64,000 nucleotides of DNA from Flavobacterium sp. BFFFF2 (GCA_002256385.1 NKJD01000009.1:26431-90430), one strand, 5' to 3'. Shown: positions 44,438 through 54,439, numbered from the stretch's first letter. Notes: generated by a model not told the origin, from the sequence alone. Program-made: numbers and translations.

Positions 44438-45586
44438 GTGAAAGAAACCCCCGTTAGCGTACAGAAGACCAATAAACTTGTTCAATCCATTTCATTGGTG
44501 GAGCCGCATTTGAATTTGGTTTTGACTACCGATGAAGATGATGATCGACCTGTTTATATAGCGGGTAATTTTAACCATTGGGTGACCCGCGACCAAAAAT
44601 TCTTGATGGATCGGGTGGCGCATGGCTTGTATCATTTTACGTTTCCGGCCGATTTTTTGTACCCCGATGAATTACTATACAAATTTACGCGCGGCGATTG
44701 GAGCGAGGTGGAGATTGACCAATATGGCAACCGCACCGAAAACCGTTTGTGCATAGATCACCAAGGCGTCAGAAGTGAACATGTGTACAAATGGCGGCAT
44801 AATTGGTTGCCTTATAAAAGCAAATTTCTACCCAAAGTGCATTTGATTTCGGACGAATTTGAAATTCCACAACTCAATAAAACGCGCCGTGTTTGGGCCC
44901 TTTTGCCTCATGATTACGACACGGCTACTGAAAGCTATCCGGTATTGTATTTGCAAGATGCCCAAAATTTATTCAACGAAAATGCCCAATATGGCAATTG
45001 GGAAATTGATAAAAAATTGGCAGTTTTATCAGAATACAACATTGGGAAAATTATTGTCGTAGCCATTGAACACGCCGAAAAAGAGCGCGTGATTGAATAC
45101 AATGTAGGCGCTACTGTGTTGGGCCAAGGACAGGGCAAACAATATATTCGGTTTTTATCCGATACATTAAAACCATTTATTGACGCTCAATTCAGAACCA
45201 AGCCCCAACGTGAGTTTACTGGTATTGGCGGCAGTTCGATGGGAGGGCTGGTGAGCATTTTTAGCGGCATCATGTACCCCGAAGTTTTTGGGTTGTTAAT
45301 GATTTTTTCCCCTTCATTGTGGGTGGTACCAAAAATAAAATTATCATTTTTAGATTTAGAAGAGCCCAAAGACACCCGCATTTATTTGTATGCTGGGGGC
45401 GATGAGAGTGCCACGATGGTTGATCATGTGCAGCATTTTAAAAAACGATTATTGAAAAAGAATTTTGCCAACCAATTGCACGTCCGATTGAGTATTAATG
45501 AAGAAGGCAAACACAATGAAATATATTGGAGCGATGAATTCCCGAAAGCCATAGAGTGGCTATTTTTTAGTACCAAAGAAGATTAA
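44438..45586 (+). CDS. Esterase with N-terminal CBM48-like domain
   Basis: A 382-residue cytoplasmic protein starting with GTG (no ATG in a usable place). The N-terminal 110 residues resemble an immunoglobulin-like glycogen-binding (CBM48/E-set) domain with VYIAGNFNHWV. The rest is an esterase D/PF00756 alpha/beta hydrolase: nucleophile Ser in GIGGSSMGGLVS, acid in YLYAGGDES, and His in EGKHNEIYW. Enterochelin esterases share this two-domain plan, but no siderophore genes are nearby. It is the first gene of a tight three-gene operon with an M17 peptidase (3 nt gap) and an ATP-grasp ligase (3 nt gap). Confidence 0.88.
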   Translation: MKETPVSVQKTNKLVQSISLVEPHLNLVLTTDEDDDRPVYIAGNFNHWVTRDQKFLMDRVAHGLYHFTFPADFLYPDELLYKFTRGDWSEVEIDQYGNRTENRLCIDHQGVRSEHVYKWRHNWLPYKSKFLPKVHLISDEFEIPQLNKTRRVWALLPHDYDTATESYPVLYLQDAQNLFNENAQYGNWEIDKKLAVLSEYNIGKIIVVAIEHAEKERVIEYNVGATVLGQGQGKQYIRFLSDTLKPFIDAQFRTKPQREFTGIGGSSMGGLVSIFSGIMYPEVFGLLMIFSPSLWVVPKIKLSFLDLEEPKDTRIYLYAGGDESATMVDHVQHFKKRLLKKNFANQLHVRLSINEEGKHNEIYWSDEFPKAIEWLFFSTKED

Positions 45587-45589
45587 TTC

Positions 45590-47029
45590 ATGATTAAATA
45601 TCAAATAACCGAACAAGTACCTGCCCAAATCACGTTGCATTTGGTGCCTCTTTTAGAATCTGAAAATGCCATTACATGGAATCAATTTCAGTTGTCAAGC
45701 GCTGTCTTTAGCGGTAAAAAACACCAATGGCATTGGGTCGAAACAACTGAGGCTATCTATTTGTTTTTTGGCTTAGGTCAAGCAACGGATTACCAAAGCA
45801 TTAAAACAGCTTTTCGGACATTGAGCCACCAACTAAAAAAGTCGGTAACCCAACAACAAATTGCTTTGCATTGGCCTAATCAGTTATCGGTCGATTCGGT
45901 GGAAGCCGCTTGGAACGGATTTATTTTAGGGACTTACGAATTAGGCCTGTTTAAAAAGGAACCAGCCATTTCGCCGTTGTTGCAACTTGAAAATCCGGTG
46001 GTGATCATTGCCCCCGAACAAGCGCTTAAGGCCATAGAGATTGCCGAAAAATTGGCCTTTTCGCAATTGGAAACACTGCGTTTGGTAGATGCACCTGCAC
46101 ACCAAATTACCCCAGAATATTTGGCTGAATGGGCTAAAAAATTAGAAGAAATGCCACACGTGACCACCACCGTATTTGACGAACGGGAATGTGAACAATT
46201 GGGTTTACATGCTTTTTTAGCTGTTGGCAAAGGCAGTGTGCGCAAGCCCAGATTTATTACTGTGTCTTATGAACCACCAAGTTATGACCAGCACATTGGT
46301 ATGGTAGGGAAGGGGGTCACCTTTGACACGGGCGGATTAAATATTAAAACGTCGGGCATGCACTTTATGAAAAGTGATATGGCTGGCGCGGCTGCAGTGC
46401 TTGGTGCTATTCAAGTTGCCGCTAAAATGGGGGTTTCAAAACGCATTACAGCGGTGGTGCCTGCTTGTGAAAATGCCATTGGTCCTGGGGCTTATTATCC
46501 AGGTGATGTCATTGATAGTTATGCCGGTTACCGCATTGAAATTACCGATACCGATGCCGAAGGCCGATTGATTTTGGCCGATGCATTGGCCTATATCATT
46601 AAAAACCACCAACCAGATTGTGTAATCGATTTGGCCACTTTGACAGGGAGTTGTGTCGGCACTTTTGGCTATGAGTGCGCGGGTATGTTTGGCTCCGATG
46701 ACCAATGGATGCAACGGATAAAAGAACAAGCTGACTTCATTGGCGAACGGGTTTGGCCCATGCCATTGTGGGACGCGTACCAATCGCACATTGAAAGTGA
46801 CATAGCCGATGTGAAAAATTATTCTGGAAAACCTGTAGCTGGGGCCATATCTGCCGCTAAATTCTTGGCGTTTTTCACCTCGAAACACCCCCATTGGGTA
46901 CATTTGGACATTGCAGGCGTAGCCTTTGGCGATGATGCTTTTGGGCAATCAAAACATGCCACGGCATATGGTGTCCACTTATTATTAAAAATAATAGAAA
47001 ACACAGATATTCAAAAACTTAATACCTAA
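45590..47029 (+). CDS. M17 leucyl aminopeptidase family protein
   Basis: A 479-residue metallo-aminopeptidase. The C-terminal catalytic domain has VGKGVTFDTGGLNIKTSG with the metal-binding Lys and Asp, SDMAGAAAVLGA, and ITDTDAEGRLILADAL with the Asp/Glu/Arg catalytic set. M17 enzymes remove N-terminal residues from peptides or act on dipeptides such as Cys-Gly. The N-terminal domain differs from typical PepA. Being packed between an esterase and an ATP-grasp ligase, it likely acts on a specific small peptide or conjugate rather than in bulk protein turnover; this is inference. Confidence 0.92.
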   Translation: MIKYQITEQVPAQITLHLVPLLESENAITWNQFQLSSAVFSGKKHQWHWVETTEAIYLFFGLGQATDYQSIKTAFRTLSHQLKKSVTQQQIALHWPNQLSVDSVEAAWNGFILGTYELGLFKKEPAISPLLQLENPVVIIAPEQALKAIEIAEKLAFSQLETLRLVDAPAHQITPEYLAEWAKKLEEMPHVTTTVFDERECEQLGLHAFLAVGKGSVRKPRFITVSYEPPSYDQHIGMVGKGVTFDTGGLNIKTSGMHFMKSDMAGAAAVLGAIQVAAKMGVSKRITAVVPACENAIGPGAYYPGDVIDSYAGYRIEITDTDAEGRLILADALAYIIKNHQPDCVIDLATLTGSCVGTFGYECAGMFGSDDQWMQRIKEQADFIGERVWPMPLWDAYQSHIESDIADVKNYSGKPVAGAISAAKFLAFFTSKHPHWVHLDIAGVAFGDDAFGQSKHATAYGVHLLLKIIENTDIQKLNT

Positions 47030-47032
47030 TAT

Positions 47033-48241
47033 ATGAATAAAACATTTATATGTATTTCGAACTATTTCAAGGGAAATGATTTTCTGATTCACTTGAAAAA
47101 AATGGGGAACAAAGTATATTTAGTAACCTCCGAAAAATTGCGCGACAAGCCATGGGCATTTGATTATATCGATGAATTGTTTTTTATGCCCGGCCAAGAC
47201 GTCGATTGGAATTTAGACGACTTGTTGCAAGGCATTGCCGCGCTCATGCAAAACCACAAGGTGGATGCCATTATTGCCTTAGATGATTTTGACGTTGAAA
47301 AAGCCGCTTTTTTACGTGAAAACCTTCGGGTGGCGGGCATGGGTCAAACAACGGGGCGCTATTTTCGCGACAAATTGGCCATGCGCATGAAGGCGGAAAG
47401 TGATGGCATTCCCGTGCCTGCTTTTAGTTCGTTGTTTAACGACCAAGAAGTGAATTATTTTGCCGATAACGTGTCGCCGCCTTGGGTGTTAAAACCCCGA
47501 TCAGAGGCTTCAGCGACTGGTATTATAAAAGTACATTCTAAAGATGACCTATGGAATCACATTCATGAATTGGGCAACAACCGCATCAAATATTTGGTGG
47601 AGCAGTTTAAGCCAGGTGCAGTTTATCATTGTGACGGCCTCAATTGGCAAGGCAAAGTGGTGTTCGATATTTCGTCACAATATTTGGCTACTCCTATGGA
47701 AATTTCGCAGGGTGGTGGCATTTTCAGAAGCAAAACAGTCGCGTATGATTCTGAAGATGACAAAGCCATTCGCGCTATGAATGCGCAAGTAATGCAAGCC
47801 TTTGGCATGCAACATGGTGCTACACATACCGAATTCATCAAGTGCAACGAAGACGGAAAATGGTACTTTTTAGAAACGGCATCACGGGTAGGTGGCGCAC
47901 ATTTGGCTGAAATGGTGGAAGGTGCTTCGGGTATTAATTTGTGGGGGGAATGGGCCAAAATTGAAGATGCGTTGGTGAAAAATATAGACTATACCGCACC
48001 CGGTCCGCACAAATTATATGGAGGCATTGTTTTGACGTTGTCACATACCCAACATCCAGATTTAGCTGATTTTAACGAAGAGGAAATTTGGTTCAGAGTA
48101 CCTTTAGAATACCATGCTGGTTTGGTGGTAAAAAGTCCTTCAGAGGAACGCATTACCGCTTTGCTCAATGATTTTGCCGCGCGCCTGCATCAAAATTGGT
48201 CCACCACAGCCAAACAAGAAGGTGTTAAAAAATTGCATTAA
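47033..48241 (+). CDS. ATP-grasp domain ligase
   Basis: A 402-residue ATP-grasp enzyme of the carbamoyl-phosphate-synthase/carboxylate-amine ligase type. It has a pre-ATP-grasp Rossmann-like domain (about 1-105), the ATP-binding loop PPWVLKPRSEASATGIIKV, and the metal site FLETASRVGGAHLAEM. Such enzymes join a carboxylate to an amine or thiol using ATP. It is the last gene of the operon with the esterase and M17 peptidase. It is far too short for cyanophycin synthetase (about 870 residues) and lacks its ligase domain. The product is unknown. Confidence 0.88.
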   Translation: MNKTFICISNYFKGNDFLIHLKKMGNKVYLVTSEKLRDKPWAFDYIDELFFMPGQDVDWNLDDLLQGIAALMQNHKVDAIIALDDFDVEKAAFLRENLRVAGMGQTTGRYFRDKLAMRMKAESDGIPVPAFSSLFNDQEVNYFADNVSPPWVLKPRSEASATGIIKVHSKDDLWNHIHELGNNRIKYLVEQFKPGAVYHCDGLNWQGKVVFDISSQYLATPMEISQGGGIFRSKTVAYDSEDDKAIRAMNAQVMQAFGMQHGATHTEFIKCNEDGKWYFLETASRVGGAHLAEMVEGASGINLWGEWAKIEDALVKNIDYTAPGPHKLYGGIVLTLSHTQHPDLADFNEEEIWFRVPLEYHAGLVVKSPSEERITALLNDFAARLHQNWSTTAKQEGVKKLH

Positions 48242-48336
48242 TGCATTAAAAACCTTTTTTAAACGTAAATTAAAAAAGGGACGTGCTTGAGTGCCCTATC
48301 AAATTGTTACATTTGTTCACGAAATTTTATATCTAT

Positions 48337-49221
48337 ATGGAAAACCAACCTTCACAATCAAAACTCAAAGGCATTTGCATTGCCCTGGCCATTTTACTTA
48401 TTGGTAGTTTGATTTATAATTTTCAATTGCGTTCTGAAACGTCAGTTCAGAAAACGGAATTGTCAAAAATAAATGTTGAAAAAACTGCCATCTACAAAGA
48501 TTTGGAAGAAGTAAAAGCAACGTATGATGCTTTGTTGGCCGAAAAAACGACCTTAAGCGATGAACTAGAAGCCGAACGGCAAAAAGTGATTCAATTGATG
48601 GAAGATTTAAAAAAGTCAAAAAGCGATGTAAAATCTTTGATCAAATACAAACACGATTGCGACGAAATGGAGCGAAAGTTAAAAAGTATTTTACAAGAAG
48701 TGGACGTACTGAAAAAGCAAAACAACTTGTTGACTACCAATTTAGATAGTACAAAAATCGTTTTAGAAGCCAGTAAAAAAGTCAATGACGAATTGAAAAC
48801 GACCAACGATGAGATGACCAAAACCATAGAAAAAGCGAGTAAATTGGTGGTGACCAATTTAAACATCACTTCTTTTAAGTTGAAAAGTTCTGGAAAACAA
48901 ATCATTACAGATAAAGCGCGTCGCGTAGATGGCTTAAAAATCAAGTTTACAGTGGCTGAAAATTCGGTAGCTAAATCTGGGGAGAAATTATATTATGTAC
49001 AAGTTATTGATGCGGCAAATAATATTTTAGGTGCCAAAGAAACCGTTAAATTTGAAGGCAACACCTTAACATATAGTTTTACCACTACTGTTAAATATGA
49101 CAACAAGACGGTTGATATTTCACAAGACTTACTAGGCAAAGATTTTGTTAAAGGCAGTTATTTTGTGAATATTTACGACAAAGGAGAATTAGTATCTAAA
49201 TCGGAATTCAACCTCCGATAG
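48337..49221 (+). CDS. Membrane-anchored coiled-coil protein
   Basis: A 294-residue protein with an N-terminal transmembrane helix (about 12-32, ICIALAILLIGSLIYNF), a long heptad-rich coiled coil (about 35-185), and a C-terminal beta-rich domain of about 100 residues (NLNITSFKLKSSGKQI... to SKSEFNLR). The ATG at 48337 directly precedes the helix; an earlier in-frame start at 48283 would add 18 doubtful residues. Similar proteins of unknown function are common in Flavobacteriia. A bidirectional terminator follows. Confidence 0.85.
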   Translation: MENQPSQSKLKGICIALAILLIGSLIYNFQLRSETSVQKTELSKINVEKTAIYKDLEEVKATYDALLAEKTTLSDELEAERQKVIQLMEDLKKSKSDVKSLIKYKHDCDEMERKLKSILQEVDVLKKQNNLLTTNLDSTKIVLEASKKVNDELKTTNDEMTKTIEKASKLVVTNLNITSFKLKSSGKQIITDKARRVDGLKIKFTVAENSVAKSGEKLYYVQVIDAANNILGAKETVKFEGNTLTYSFTTTVKYDNKTVDISQDLLGKDFVKGSYFVNIYDKGELVSKSEFNLR

Positions 49222-49245
49222 ATTCTTTGGACGCATTTAAGTAAT

Positions 49246-49279
49246 AAAAAAAAGCAGTCTTTGTAGGCTGCTTTTTTTT
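49246..49279. terminator. Bidirectional terminator
   Basis: AAAAAAAAGCAG / CTGCTTTTTTTT stem between two convergent genes. Confidence 0.88.
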
Positions 49280-49296
49280 ATTACTAATCTTTTTAA

Positions 49297-49719
49297 TTAT
49301 GGGTACATTTCTTGGACATGTGCTACTGATCGTTTCACCATTTCAGCCAGTACTTCTTCGTTTATATCGTGGTCATTTTTGATGTAAACACAGGCTTTGG
49401 CTGATTTATGTGGACCAAGTTTTGACAACAGCAATTCGCGATCTGGAAAATTTGCTGATAAATATAAAGAAAAATCATTTTTTCGAGGAGCAAAGCCTGA
49501 CAACGGCGCGTCCCCTTCGCGGCCACTTTCATATTTATAATGATACGAACCAAATCCGATAATAGAAGGCCCCCACATTTTTGGTTCAAACTTGGATGCC
49601 TTACTAAAAATGTGGATTAGTTTTTCGCAGGTTTTTCTGCGTGCATCATCGGTTTGTTGCGCAACAAATTCAGCTACTGACGCCGTTGTTTCTTGGGTTT
49701 TATTGGTTGACTTTGCCAT
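49297..49719 (-). CDS. DUF1801 domain protein
   Basis: A 140-residue small cytoplasmic protein of the DUF1801 (YdhG-like) family. Typical features are KMWGPSIIGFGSYHYKYESGREG, GFAPRKNDFSLYL and LGPHKSAKACVYI. The biochemical function of this family is not established. Monocistronic. Confidence 0.9.
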   Translation of the reverse strand: MAKSTNKTQETTASVAEFVAQQTDDARRKTCEKLIHIFSKASKFEPKMWGPSIIGFGSYHYKYESGREGDAPLSGFAPRKNDFSLYLSANFPDRELLLSKLGPHKSAKACVYIKNDHDINEEVLAEMVKRSVAHVQEMYP

Positions 49720-49806
49720 GCTTTTTTTCCAAATCTATAAATATTATGATATTGATTGGAAAAAAATTGATTCTTAAAGCATTTAAAATAATTCTTTTTA
49801 TCTAGC

Positions 49807-51381
49807 CTAATGGCCCAAATCAGCAGGTAGCGCCATTGGTTTTGATTTTTTAAGAATTAAAATGACAGGAATGCAGACCAAAAAAATCAAACCCAAAATT
49901 TGAAAAACATCCATGTATGACAGCACCATTCCTTGCATGGTTACGTTGTATTCCAACACTTGGTACGCCTTTGCGAGTGCCTCCGATTCACTAAATCCTT
50001 TGTTCATGAATCCAGCTTTAAGTTGAATAATGCGGTCATGCACCACTGGACTGTCAATTCTTATATTTCTCAATAAATCGACGCGGTGTTTTTGACCCCA
50101 ACGTGCAATAAAAGTGGTAATAATGGCGATGCCAAATGACCCGCCCAATTGACGCATCATGCCTGTAAATGCGGCTCCTTCACCAATACTTTTTCCTTTA
50201 AGAGTCGATAATGACAAAGTGGTAATGGGCACAAATAGCAATCCCAAACCAATCCCTCGAAAAATAAGTGGCCAAAACATATGTTCACTGCCTGTATCGG
50301 GTGTCATTATATGTTGCATCCAAAAGGTAAAAACAAAAAAGACGGCAAAACCCACGGCAACCATGTAGGTTTGTGGTACCCCTCTCTGAATGAGTTTTCC
50401 TATAATGGGCATCATAAAAGCGGTAGTCAACGAACTAGGAATCAGTATTAGACCAGCATCTGTGGCTGTCCAACCAAGTACTGCTTGTGTATAAATGGGA
50501 ATAATAAAAGTGGACCCATATAACCCAAATCCTAAAATAAAACACATAATTACGCCTGTTCGTAGGTTTGGATCTTTGAGCACCCGTAAATTAACAATCG
50601 GATAGGGGTACACCCATTGTCGCCAAATAAATAGGTAACCCGACAGCATACTAACAACGCTTAAAGCCACAATAGCCGTGTCATTAAACCAATCATCTTG
50701 TTGGCCATGTTCCAACACATATTGTAAGGAACCAATTCCAGCCGCTAATAATACGATGCCCCACCAATCGACTTCTTTGGCCGACCGTTTTTCACCATAT
50801 TTTGGACTGCGTACATAAGTGAGGGTTAATAAGGTGGCTACCAAGCCAATCGGCAAGTTGATGTAAAAAATATAGGGCCACGAAAAATGATCAACCAGAT
50901 ACCCGCCTAAAGGAGGACCTAAAGTGGGACCAACAATGACGCCCATGCCATAAATAGCTTGGGCCATTCCGCGTTTTTCGAGCGGATAACTTTCTGTAAT
51001 AATGGTTTGTGCCGTTACTAGCAAGGCACCGCCACCCAAACCTTGAATAAATCGGTACGTAACCAATTCCCATATGCCATCGGCATTGCCACATAAAAAG
51101 GAAGACACCGTAAAAATGATGATGGAAGCGGCAAAATAATTGCGACGGCCAAATTGTTGCGACAACCAACTCGTCATCGGAATCACGATGACATTGGCTA
51201 TGGCATAGGCAGTAATCACCCAAGCTACATCATTTAACGTAGCTCCCAGACTTCCGCGCATGTCGTTGAGTGCCACATTGACAATGGTGGTGTCTACAAT
51301 TTCAAGCAAGGCGCATAAAACGGCAGTAATGGTAATAATTACCCGCCGAAAGCCATATTCAACCAAATCATCTTGAACCAT
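49807..51381 (-). CDS. DHA2-type MFS efflux permease (EmrB/QacA family)
   Basis: A 524-residue transporter with 14 predicted membrane helices. The start VLCALLEIVDTTIVNVALNDMRG, motif C region GVIVGPTLGPPLGGYLVDH, and DHA2 helices are clear. It exports drugs or toxic compounds using the proton gradient. The HlyD-type adaptor gene ends 3 nt upstream and a TolC gene lies before that, making a complete tripartite export system. A TetR gene begins the operon and probably represses it. Confidence 0.95.
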   Translation of the reverse strand: MVQDDLVEYGFRRVIITITAVLCALLEIVDTTIVNVALNDMRGSLGATLNDVAWVITAYAIANVIVIPMTSWLSQQFGRRNYFAASIIIFTVSSFLCGNADGIWELVTYRFIQGLGGGALLVTAQTIITESYPLEKRGMAQAIYGMGVIVGPTLGPPLGGYLVDHFSWPYIFYINLPIGLVATLLTLTYVRSPKYGEKRSAKEVDWWGIVLLAAGIGSLQYVLEHGQQDDWFNDTAIVALSVVSMLSGYLFIWRQWVYPYPIVNLRVLKDPNLRTGVIMCFILGFGLYGSTFIIPIYTQAVLGWTATDAGLILIPSSLTTAFMMPIIGKLIQRGVPQTYMVAVGFAVFFVFTFWMQHIMTPDTGSEHMFWPLIFRGIGLGLLFVPITTLSLSTLKGKSIGEGAAFTGMMRQLGGSFGIAIITTFIARWGQKHRVDLLRNIRIDSPVVHDRIIQLKAGFMNKGFSESEALAKAYQVLEYNVTMQGMVLSYMDVFQILGLIFLVCIPVILILKKSKPMALPADLGH

Positions 51382-51384
51382 GAA

Positions 51385-52464
51385 CTATTCGTTAAGGTGT
51401 ACATCAACTTCTACATTCATACCTGCCCTCAGGGCGGTTAATGCTTGTTTGTCAGATGGGTCTAATTGTATTTTTACAGGTAAACGTTGTACAGTTTTAA
51501 CAAAATTTCCAGTAGCATTATCTGGAGGCAATATGGAAAATTTAGCTCCCGTTGCTGGCGAAAAAGAATGTATATGACCAATCCACGTTTCACCTGGGTA
51601 GGCATCCAGCGTCATTTCTACCTTTTGCCCTATTTTCATTTTTCCTAGCTGGGTTTCTTTAAAATTGGCGACTACCCAAACTTCTTGGTTGTTGATTAAT
51701 TGGAATAAAGTTTGTCCAGTTTGCACCCATTGGCCTGGTTGCAAAGCAATGCGCGACACTTGTCCATCGGTCGCGGCCCGAACTACCGTATAATTTAAAT
51801 TGATTTGAGCTGCCTCTAACTGCACTTCAGCTTGTTTTAGTCGAGCTTGAGCAACTTGTATTTGTTTTTGAGCAACCACCGATCTCGATTCAGCGGCTTT
51901 GGTTTGTGAACCGGCAGCTTTCACTTGTTCTTCAATGGCTTTTAATTGGCTTTGGGCCTCAATTTTGGTTGATTGCGCTTGTTCCCATTGTTGTTTGGTA
52001 ATGTGGTGCTTCTTGTACATTTCATCAAAGCGTTTGAAATCATTTTCGGCGCGCCAAACCCGTGATTTAGCCCCTTCGAGCGTTTGCGTCACCGACATCC
52101 GAGTGGCAGATGAAACTTGTACACCCGCAACGGATTGCCCAATGTCGGCGCGCGCTGCAGCCAAACCTTCTTTGGCGGCTTCTACATTTGAAATGGCTTC
52201 TTGCACTTTGATTCTATAATCGGTTGGGTCAATGCAAAAAAGCGTATCTCCTTTTTTTACCACCTGATTGTCAGTAACCTGAATGGAAGTTAGGTAGCCT
52301 GAAACCTTTGGAATTACAGGGGTTACATAACGCTCAATTTGGGCATCATCGGTGGTTTCGTGCTTCAAAGATTGTACATATTTATAGCTTCCGTATCCGA
52401 TACCTAGTATTAGTATTACGAGAAAAATATATTTAAAACGATTTGATTTGGTGGGAGTTGTCAT
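51385..52464 (-). CDS. HlyD/EmrA-type membrane fusion protein
   Basis: A 359-residue periplasmic adaptor. One N-terminal transmembrane helix (about 11-27) anchors it; a biotinyl-lipoyl domain is split by a long alpha-helical hairpin (about 85-200, rich in Ala/Gln/Glu), and a beta-barrel follows with VRAATDGQVSRIALQPGQWV. It links the inner-membrane MFS pump to the outer-membrane TolC channel. It lies between those two genes in the operon with gaps of 3 and 5 nt. Confidence 0.95.
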   Translation of the reverse strand: MTTPTKSNRFKYIFLVILILGIGYGSYKYVQSLKHETTDDAQIERYVTPVIPKVSGYLTSIQVTDNQVVKKGDTLFCIDPTDYRIKVQEAISNVEAAKEGLAAARADIGQSVAGVQVSSATRMSVTQTLEGAKSRVWRAENDFKRFDEMYKKHHITKQQWEQAQSTKIEAQSQLKAIEEQVKAAGSQTKAAESRSVVAQKQIQVAQARLKQAEVQLEAAQINLNYTVVRAATDGQVSRIALQPGQWVQTGQTLFQLINNQEVWVVANFKETQLGKMKIGQKVEMTLDAYPGETWIGHIHSFSPATGAKFSILPPDNATGNFVKTVQRLPVKIQLDPSDKQALTALRAGMNVEVDVHLNE

Positions 52465-52469
52465 GTCTA

Positions 52470-53786
52470 TTATTTTTTTGAAAGCGATTTCAATAAAGTT
52501 CCTTGGGTAAAATGTTGTTGGTAAAAACGTTGGGCTTCTTCGGCTGCAGCGAGCGAAACTTGAATGCGGGCTTCTAAAAGTTGGGCATCTGCTTCCAATA
52601 AATCGGTAGTGGTGGCCAAGCCATTTTCAAACTGGTCTTTCACTACTTCATTGTTTTCTTCGGCTTGCTTTAAACTTTCGCGAACCATTTTTTGGCGTTT
52701 TAAACTGTAGTCATAGTTGAGAGAGGCCTCGGTTTGCTGCTGCTGAATTTGCTCGTTGTGCCATTCTTTTTCTTGGTGTATCACTTGCGATTTGGCTTTG
52801 GCCAATTGAATGCTTTTGGGCGTTTTAAACCAATTACTCACATCATAAGAAAGACCCACTCCCACGTTCATAGCATTGGTCACTTCGAGTACATTCTTTA
52901 AATTAAAAGCTATGTACCCGCCGACCAATGAAATGGTTGGGTACAAAACACTTTGCGCTACTTTGACCTCTTTTTGAGCAGCCGATTCTTGTAATTCCAA
53001 AGCCAGTAAATCACTTCGAACCGATCCCTTTTCAATGGCAGGTGCCTGTAAACGTTCCGATTGGGTTTGATTGATGTCAATGTCGATCACCGTTTTTTTG
53101 TCTTGTTTCAATAATAAATTAAGTGCATGTTGCACCACCAAACGGTTTTTATCAATTTCAGCTTGTCGCAATTCCAACTTGGTCAGTGCCAATTTCACTT
53201 TCAATAAATCGTTTCGAGCAACCAATCCATTTACTTCTCGATTTTCAAAATCTCCTATTCGCTCACGGGCTGTTTTAATATCGTCATTAATAATCGCAAG
53301 CAACTGTTGGCATTTGTATAGTTCGGCAAATTGATTCACGACCTCAAGGGCAACTTGCTCCTTCACAAATTGCGTATTGCTTTGTTGTGATTGATAGCGC
53401 AATGAAGCAGCCTCAATTTGATTTTTAACGCGGTAACCCGCAAAAACAGGCGAATTCAAAGAAACTTGCCCTAGAAGCAATTGGCTCACTTGAGGGCTAG
53501 AACCATTGTTGGCATTTGAACCCGATCCAATGCCCAATCCAGAAACACGCGCATCACTCAAATAATAATATTGCCCCGAAACGCGCAATGACGGAATCTG
53601 TTGCGTACGTGTTTCTTGCCACTGCAACTTTGACACTTCTTCTTGTGAGGCGGCCAATGCTTGCCAATTGCTTTCGCGGGTTGCTTTGGCCACTGCCTCG
53701 CTAAGCGATATTTTTACATTGTTTTGGGCCAAAATACTTCCCCAAAACAAAGAGAACATAAAGAGTAAAACAATTGATTTATACAT
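52470..53786 (-). CDS. TolC-family outer-membrane efflux protein
   Basis: A 438-residue protein with a signal peptide (MYKSIVLLFMFSLFWGSILAQ in two short parts, about 1-21) and two OEP domains of long helices (NQIEAASLRYQSQQSNTQF..., ENNEVVKDQFENGLATTTDLL). It forms the outer-membrane exit duct of the tripartite pump. The ATG at 53786 gives the signal peptide directly; an ATG at 53837 would add 17 residues and overlap the TetR gene. Gap to TetR is 26 nt. Confidence 0.93.
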   Translation of the reverse strand: MYKSIVLLFMFSLFWGSILAQNNVKISLSEAVAKATRESNWQALAASQEEVSKLQWQETRTQQIPSLRVSGQYYYLSDARVSGLGIGSGSNANNGSSPQVSQLLLGQVSLNSPVFAGYRVKNQIEAASLRYQSQQSNTQFVKEQVALEVVNQFAELYKCQQLLAIINDDIKTARERIGDFENREVNGLVARNDLLKVKLALTKLELRQAEIDKNRLVVQHALNLLLKQDKKTVIDIDINQTQSERLQAPAIEKGSVRSDLLALELQESAAQKEVKVAQSVLYPTISLVGGYIAFNLKNVLEVTNAMNVGVGLSYDVSNWFKTPKSIQLAKAKSQVIHQEKEWHNEQIQQQQTEASLNYDYSLKRQKMVRESLKQAEENNEVVKDQFENGLATTTDLLEADAQLLEARIQVSLAAAEEAQRFYQQHFTQGTLLKSLSKK

Positions 53787-53812
53787 AATGATATACTGAC
53801 ATGAATAAAAAA

Positions 53813-54439
53813 TTAAACGTTTTGAGGTGGGTGACATAATAGACCCATCAGGGTTTGTTGAATGTGTTTAACAAAATCAACTTGTAAATATTGGGCAAAT
53901 GAATCGTCTGTTAACTGCATGATCTGCTGGTAATAAGACCGATTTGTGGTCAGGTGCATAAAACTGCCGACCATTAAATTGGGTAACAATTCCACTTTGA
54001 CATTTTGCTGAAATGCGCCCTGTCTTTGTCCTTCTTCCACTATTTTTCGAATCAAGTCCATGTTGGCTGTTCGAACTTCATTAAATGCGTCGGAATTCAG
54101 CTGTCTTTTTCCGTGTGCCATTTCTTGTTGGACAATTTTGTACATGTCGCAATTAGCGGCCAATTTATGCAAGTATACTTCGGTAACTTTCAATATTTTA
54201 TCTTTAGGACTTGCTTCTAATCCTACAATGTTTTCCAATTGTAAACTCATATCGGCTATCCGATGTAAAACAAGTGCCTCTAGTAATTTTTCTTTGGATC
54301 CAAAATAATACGAAACCATGGCCACGTTCACATCAGCCTTTGCTGAAATATCGCGGATGGACGTGCCGTCAAAACCCTTTTCAGCAAAAAGCGCTTCTGC
54401 GACTTGAATAATTTCGAGTTGTTTATCGGTAAATGCCAT
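53813..54439 (-). CDS. TetR/AcrR-family repressor of the efflux operon
   Basis: A 208-residue regulator. The N-terminal helix-turn-helix is typical: EALFAEKGFDGTSIRDISAK followed by VNVAMVSYYFGSKEKLLEAL. The C-terminal ligand domain resembles the CecR/YbiH group. It is the first gene of the operon leading to TolC, HlyD and MFS genes, so it most likely represses them and itself. Two palindromic sites lie 29-53 nt upstream of its ATG, next to a TATTTTTG promoter box. Confidence 0.93.
   Translation of the reverse strand: MAFTDKQLEIIQVAEALFAEKGFDGTSIRDISAKADVNVAMVSYYFGSKEKLLEALVLHRIADMSLQLENIVGLEASPKDKILKVTEVYLHKLAANCDMYKIVQQEMAHGKRQLNSDAFNEVRTANMDLIRKIVEEGQRQGAFQQNVKVELLPNLMVGSFMHLTTNRSYYQQIMQLTDDSFAQYLQVDFVKHIQQTLMGLLCHPPQNV

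Noticed and set aside
47033..48241. ATP-grasp gene as the missing cyanophycin synthetase
   Set aside because: Half the length and without the Mur-ligase-like domain; located 33 kb from the cyanophycinase operon.
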